64,000 nucleotides of DNA from Saccharospirillum salsuginis. GTDB taxonomy: Bacteria; Pseudomonadota; Gammaproteobacteria; Pseudomonadales; Natronospirillaceae. Below the pieces are notes generated by a model. It saw only the letters and a program-made list of their open reading frames with translations. It did not search any database and had not been told where the DNA came from. This document shows, piece after piece, positions 61,258-64,000 of this stretch. The stretch's first letter is position 1; each line of letters starts with the position of its first letter. The stretch is from the NCBI RefSeq assembly GCF_014651855.1, contig NZ_BMXR01000005.1, positions 401,326-465,325 of the forward strand, read 5' to 3'. Position numbers and translations under genes: made by a program.

Positions 61258-61322
61258 GCGAAACGCAGGAGACGTCTGCTAGTCTGAAGCGGCATACACC
61301 TGAGGAATGGGGATGAACCACC

Positions 61323-61871
61323 ATGTTTGATCGATGGCTGAGTGGCTGTCTGGCCGTGTTAGTGCTGACCGGTTGCGCCGGCCTGTCCCAACCGACCGAT
61401 GTGAGTACGCCCGCCATCACCCTGCCGTTGATACCGGCCTGGTATGAGGGCCGCAAGCTGTACTACATCAGTACCGATGCCTGGCCGCGCAGCGCGGCTG
61501 TCGACAAAGGCGTCAACTATGCGCCCCGACTGCGCGACAGCCTGCCACCGCGCCCCAAACCCCCGGAACTGAAAACGGTGCTGGAGCGCATTTACGCATT
61601 CCCGAATGGGGAGCAAGCGAGCGTGGTACCCTCCGCGCCCGACCCCATCGGCGCCGACAGCACGAACCGCCCCTACAGCCCGCTCTGGCTGCTGTATGAA
61701 GTGACGTGGAATGAGCCCGAACAGCAAAGAGAGCTGACCTCGGAAAGCGCGCTGTTCGAGGCTGAACGTCAGGGCTGGATTACCATCTCAGCCACCGACA
61801 TGGTGGTGAACTGCCCTATTGTGGCCGATGCCGAGGGTAACCGCCTGCCGGGCACAAGGCTGCATTGGTAG
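61323..61871 (+). CDS. Small lipoprotein, unknown function
   Basis: This 182-residue protein starts at ATG 61323 and has a lipobox LAVLVLTGCAGLSQ (Cys about residue 18). The mature domain is rich in Pro and Trp (PRLRDSLPPRPKPPELK, YSPLWLLYEVTWNEPEQQ) and ends near VVNCPIVADAEGNRLPGTRL. This sequence suggests a compact beta fold facing the periplasm. The family is not recognised. It is probably transcribed with the channel gene upstream, or independently. The gamma carbonic anhydrase gene converges on it, 12 bases apart. Confidence 0.75.
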   Translation: MFDRWLSGCLAVLVLTGCAGLSQPTDVSTPAITLPLIPAWYEGRKLYYISTDAWPRSAAVDKGVNYAPRLRDSLPPRPKPPELKTVLERIYAFPNGEQASVVPSAPDPIGADSTNRPYSPLWLLYEVTWNEPEQQRELTSESALFEAERQGWITISATDMVVNCPIVADAEGNRLPGTRLHW

Positions 61872-61883
61872 GGGCGCTGGCCG

Positions 61884-62396
61884 TCAGCGGTTCCGGTAAC
61901 GGCGGGCCAGCTTGATGTAGTGTTCGGCATCCCAGCGGATGAAATCGAGATCCGCCTGGGTCAGGTCACGCAGCTTGCGCGCCGGTGAACCGGCCCAGAG
62001 CTCGCCGGAGGGAACCCGTTTGCCCGGTGTCAGCATGGCGCCCGCCGCGAGCATCGACCCCGGTTCCAGTTCCGCCCCGTCCAACACGATGGCCCCGATG
62101 CCGACCAGGCTCTCATCGCCGATGGTGCAGCCGTGCAGACGGGCTCCATGACCGACGGTCACCCGATCGCCGATGCGGGTCGGGTGGGTATCGAGCGAGA
62201 CGTGGATCACGGTGCCATCCTGGATATTGCTGCCCGCTCCCACCCGTATCCAGTGATCATCGCCGCGCAGGACGCTGCCGTACCAGACGCTGCTGTCCGG
62301 ACCCAGAGTGACATCGCCGACCACGGCCGCGCCGGTGGCCACGAACGCCGAGGCGTCGATCGTCGGGGTGATGTCGTTCCAGGGTTCGATGATCAT
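61884..62396 (-). CDS. Gamma-class carbonic anhydrase family protein (YrdA/CaiE-like)
   Basis: This is a 170-residue left-handed beta-helix hexapeptide protein. Zinc ligands expected for the gamma class are present as His65, His83 and His88 (GTVIHVSLDTHP, VGHGARLHGC). Repeats such as DVTLGPDSSVWYGSVLRG and IGAIVLDGAELEPGSMLAAG are typical, and a final helix follows (DAEHYIKLARRYR). Many relatives have no measured hydratase activity, so the reaction is uncertain. It begins ten bases after the gcvT stop on the same strand and may be read from the gcvT promoter. Confidence 0.9.
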   Translation of the reverse strand: MIIEPWNDITPTIDASAFVATGAAVVGDVTLGPDSSVWYGSVLRGDDHWIRVGAGSNIQDGTVIHVSLDTHPTRIGDRVTVGHGARLHGCTIGDESLVGIGAIVLDGAELEPGSMLAAGAMLTPGKRVPSGELWAGSPARKLRDLTQADLDFIRWDAEHYIKLARRYRNR

Positions 62397-62406
62397 GACA
62401 TTGGCC

Positions 62407-63534
62407 TCAACCGCGGTGATAACGCTGCGCGACGAAGGGCATCTTGCTGACGGTCATCGGCAGACGCTTGCCGCGCACTTCGGCGAAGACCTGGGTGTCC
62501 AGTGGGCTGTATTCGGTTTCGACATAGCCCATGGCCACCGGGAAACCGGCGCTCGGGCCGAAGGTGCCGCTGGTGACAACGCCGATTTTGTCGCCGGCTT
62601 CGTTGAACAGTTCGGTACCTTCGCGTACCGGAGCGCGGCCTTCGCCTTTGAGGCCGACACGCTTGCGGGTCCAGTTCCTGTTCGCGATCTGGTCGAGAAT
62701 CACCGAATCACCCAGGAAACCGCCCGGTCGTTCGCCGTCGGCGCGACGCGGCTTGGAGATGGCCCAGATCAGGCTGGCTTCGAGCGGCGTCGTGGTGGTG
62801 TCGATGTCGTGGCCGTAGAGACACAGGCCGGCTTCCAGGCGCAGCGAGTCGCGCGCGCCGAGGCCGATGGATTCGACGTCTTCGAAGTCCAGCAATGTGC
62901 GGACGATGCGTTCGGCGTCACCGGCCGGGATGGAGATCTCGAATCCGTCCTCGCCGGTGTAGCCGCTGCGGGAGACGAAACAGGCGGCACCGTCGATCTC
63001 CAGTTGCCGATTGTCCATGAATACCATGTCTTGAACCGCCGGTTGCAAGCGGGCCAGTACATCGGCCGCTTTCGGCCCCTGCAGTGCGACCAGCGCGCGG
63101 TCGTCGAGTTCCTCCAGGGTGAGGTTGTCCGGCAGGTGCTTGCGCAGGTGGGCGACGTCTTCTTCCTTGCAGGCGGCGTTGACGACGAGGTAGTACCAGT
63201 CGCCATAATGGGTGACCATGAGGTCGTCGAGGATGCCGCCTTGCTCGTTGGTCAGCAGGGCGTAGCGTTGCTTGCCTTCGGGCAGGTCGATGATGTCGAC
63301 CGGGACGAGTTTTTCGAGGGCGGCCGCGGTGTTCGGGCCGGCGAGACGCAGTTGGCCCATGTGGGAGACGTCGAACAGGCCGGCGGCGGCCCGGGTGTGC
63401 AGGTGTTCCTGTTTGACGCCCAACGGGAACTGGACGGGCATGTTGTAGCCGGCGAAGGGGACCATGCGGGCGCCGAGTTCGATGTGCAGTTGGGTCAGCG
63501 GGGTGGTGTTCAGTTTGTCCTGTGTCGCCGTCAT
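62407..63534 (-). CDS. gcvT: Aminomethyltransferase (glycine cleavage T protein)
   Basis: This 375-residue folate enzyme of the glycine cleavage system releases ammonia and transfers the methylene group to tetrahydrofolate. Motifs are TQLHIELGARMVPFAGYNMP, AAAGLFDVSHMGQLRLAGPN, RSGYTGEDGFEI (folate site), GLGARDSLRLEAGLCLYG and VTSGTFGPSAGFPVAMGYV. Length and motifs are normal. AGGTG lies before the ATG. The H and P genes are not visible in this window. The gamma carbonic anhydrase gene follows. Confidence 0.96.
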   Translation of the reverse strand: MTATQDKLNTTPLTQLHIELGARMVPFAGYNMPVQFPLGVKQEHLHTRAAAGLFDVSHMGQLRLAGPNTAAALEKLVPVDIIDLPEGKQRYALLTNEQGGILDDLMVTHYGDWYYLVVNAACKEEDVAHLRKHLPDNLTLEELDDRALVALQGPKAADVLARLQPAVQDMVFMDNRQLEIDGAACFVSRSGYTGEDGFEISIPAGDAERIVRTLLDFEDVESIGLGARDSLRLEAGLCLYGHDIDTTTTPLEASLIWAISKPRRADGERPGGFLGDSVILDQIANRNWTRKRVGLKGEGRAPVREGTELFNEAGDKIGVVTSGTFGPSAGFPVAMGYVETEYSPLDTQVFAEVRGKRLPMTVSKMPFVAQRYHRG

Positions 63535-63702
63535 GGGGTCACCTGTTGTTGTTCATCGATACCAAATCGGTGGTCGCCTACCAGCGTAGACGACATCGTG
63601 GCCCGATGATGCACTAAGTGACGCTTGTTTCCAATAGGAAACCCGGGGAAACTTTTTGTCCTGTGGCTTCGGTTCGGCCTGTTTACCCCTTCAGTGGCAG
63701 GG

Positions 63703-63819
63703 TCCGGGCCGGGGGCCGGGTTAGCCTCGCCGGGGTCGCCGTGAACCCGTCCATGGGGGCTTGACCGCAGCATCCATGCTGCGCACATCCCCGGAGAGGC
63801 CAACCCGGCCCCCGGCCCT
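63703..63819. repeat. Structured intergenic repeat, copy F
   Basis: Outer arms GGCCGGGGGCCGGGTTAGCC and GGCCAACCCGGCCCCCGGCC pair. The core GTCGCCGTGAACCCGTCCAT leads into the inner hairpin CGCAGCATCCATGCTGCG. It lies upstream of gcvT, about 170 bases before its start. Confidence 0.9.
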
Positions 63820-63840
63820 CAGTCCTATGCCACTTAGTTC

Positions 63841-63866
63841 CGTAGGGTGGGCACCGCCCACCATGG
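63841..63866. repeat. GTAGGGTGGGC palindromic repeat
   Basis: CGTAGGGTGGGCACCGCCCA followed by CCATGG is the same unit as the pair at 50352-50477. It lies directly beside copy F of the larger repeat. Confidence 0.75.
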
Positions 63867-63917
63867 ACAACCCTACTCTTTACTCAAACACCGCCCCCGT
63901 AGATACTCCGTTTAGCG

Positions 63918-64000
63918 TCAAGCCTTAAAATGCTCATCGCTGAACAAAAGCGCACTATCAAACGGCGTTTCATTCTTCATGCAAGCCCAGATACCAGTCA
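63918..64000 (-). CDS. C-terminal end of an unidentified gene, 5' part outside window
   Basis: On the minus strand a frame enters from the right edge and runs 27 codons to a TGA at 63920-63918, ending CMKNETPFDSALLFSDEHFK then A. The composition is protein-like and the frame has no stops, but the piece is too short to assign to a family. Confidence 0.35.
   Translation of the reverse strand, partial: TGIWACMKNETPFDSALLFSDEHFKA

Noticed and set aside
63600..63700. Glycine-riboswitch-like strings (CACTGAAGGGGTAAA, CAGGACAAAAAG) upstream of gcvT on the minus strand
   Set aside because: The CTCTCAGGY-AAAGGACAGAG element and a clear P1 stem are missing, and the 5' side runs into a repeat. A covariance-model search with the glycine riboswitch family would settle it.

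Overview
This window is about 64 kb of a gammaproteobacterial chromosome. The gene order nrdR-ribD-ribBX-ribH-nusB, EttA, GcvT, the FeS-type serine deaminase and a PEP-CTERM protein suggest a marine or halophilic member of the Oceanospirillales or a related order. A Saccharospirillum-like organism is a guess from GC level and gene content, not a result. Housekeeping DNA is GC-rich. One accessory stretch, roughly 19.3-28.2 kb, is clearly poorer in GC.

Layout. Bases 1-16164 (minus strand) hold one giant reading frame that is still open at the left edge. It gives at least 5388 residues of exported protein built from Ig-like domains, IPT/TIG domains and LVIVD propeller-type repeats. Bases 16.4-19.3 kb hold small accessory genes: a KilA-N protein, a truncated Rpn-type nuclease fragment, an S26-type membrane peptidase and a small hypothetical protein. 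Bases 19.5-38.2 kb (minus strand) form the most interesting locus, which reads as one operon. In transcription order it holds two lipoproteins of the parvulin/SurA class, a 2749-residue exported thrombospondin-3/Ig-repeat protein, and a translationally coupled 2298-residue exported protein whose C-terminus looks like a PD-(D/E)XK nuclease toxin. These are followed by a probable immunity gene, a remnant of a second toxin C-terminus, and a second, paralogous immunity gene. I interpret this as a polymorphic-toxin system with an unusual giant Ig/TSP3 carrier and its own periplasmic folding factors. The toxin and immunity activities are inferred.

From 38.6 to 41.3 kb come a PEP-CTERM protein and a lipoprotein with PPC-like repeats. 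From 41.5 to 64 kb the content is mostly core metabolism: the riboflavin operon (with a degenerate GTP cyclohydrolase II domain and no riboflavin synthase gene), two CxxCH proteins, L-serine dehydratase, an EamA transporter, GlyA, EttA, a PAS-GGDEF-EAL protein, tRNA-Leu(UAG), pseudouridine catabolism (PsuK/PsuG), a periplasmic solute-binding protein, a Rof-type Rho antagonist, a small potassium channel, a gamma carbonic anhydrase and GcvT.

The gaps between these core genes carry at least six copies of a structured palindromic repeat of about 115-130 bp. Its arms differ from copy to copy but stay complementary within each copy. Two other short repeat families occur in the same gaps. GlyA, GcvT and SdaA together suggest active serine/glycine one-carbon metabolism.
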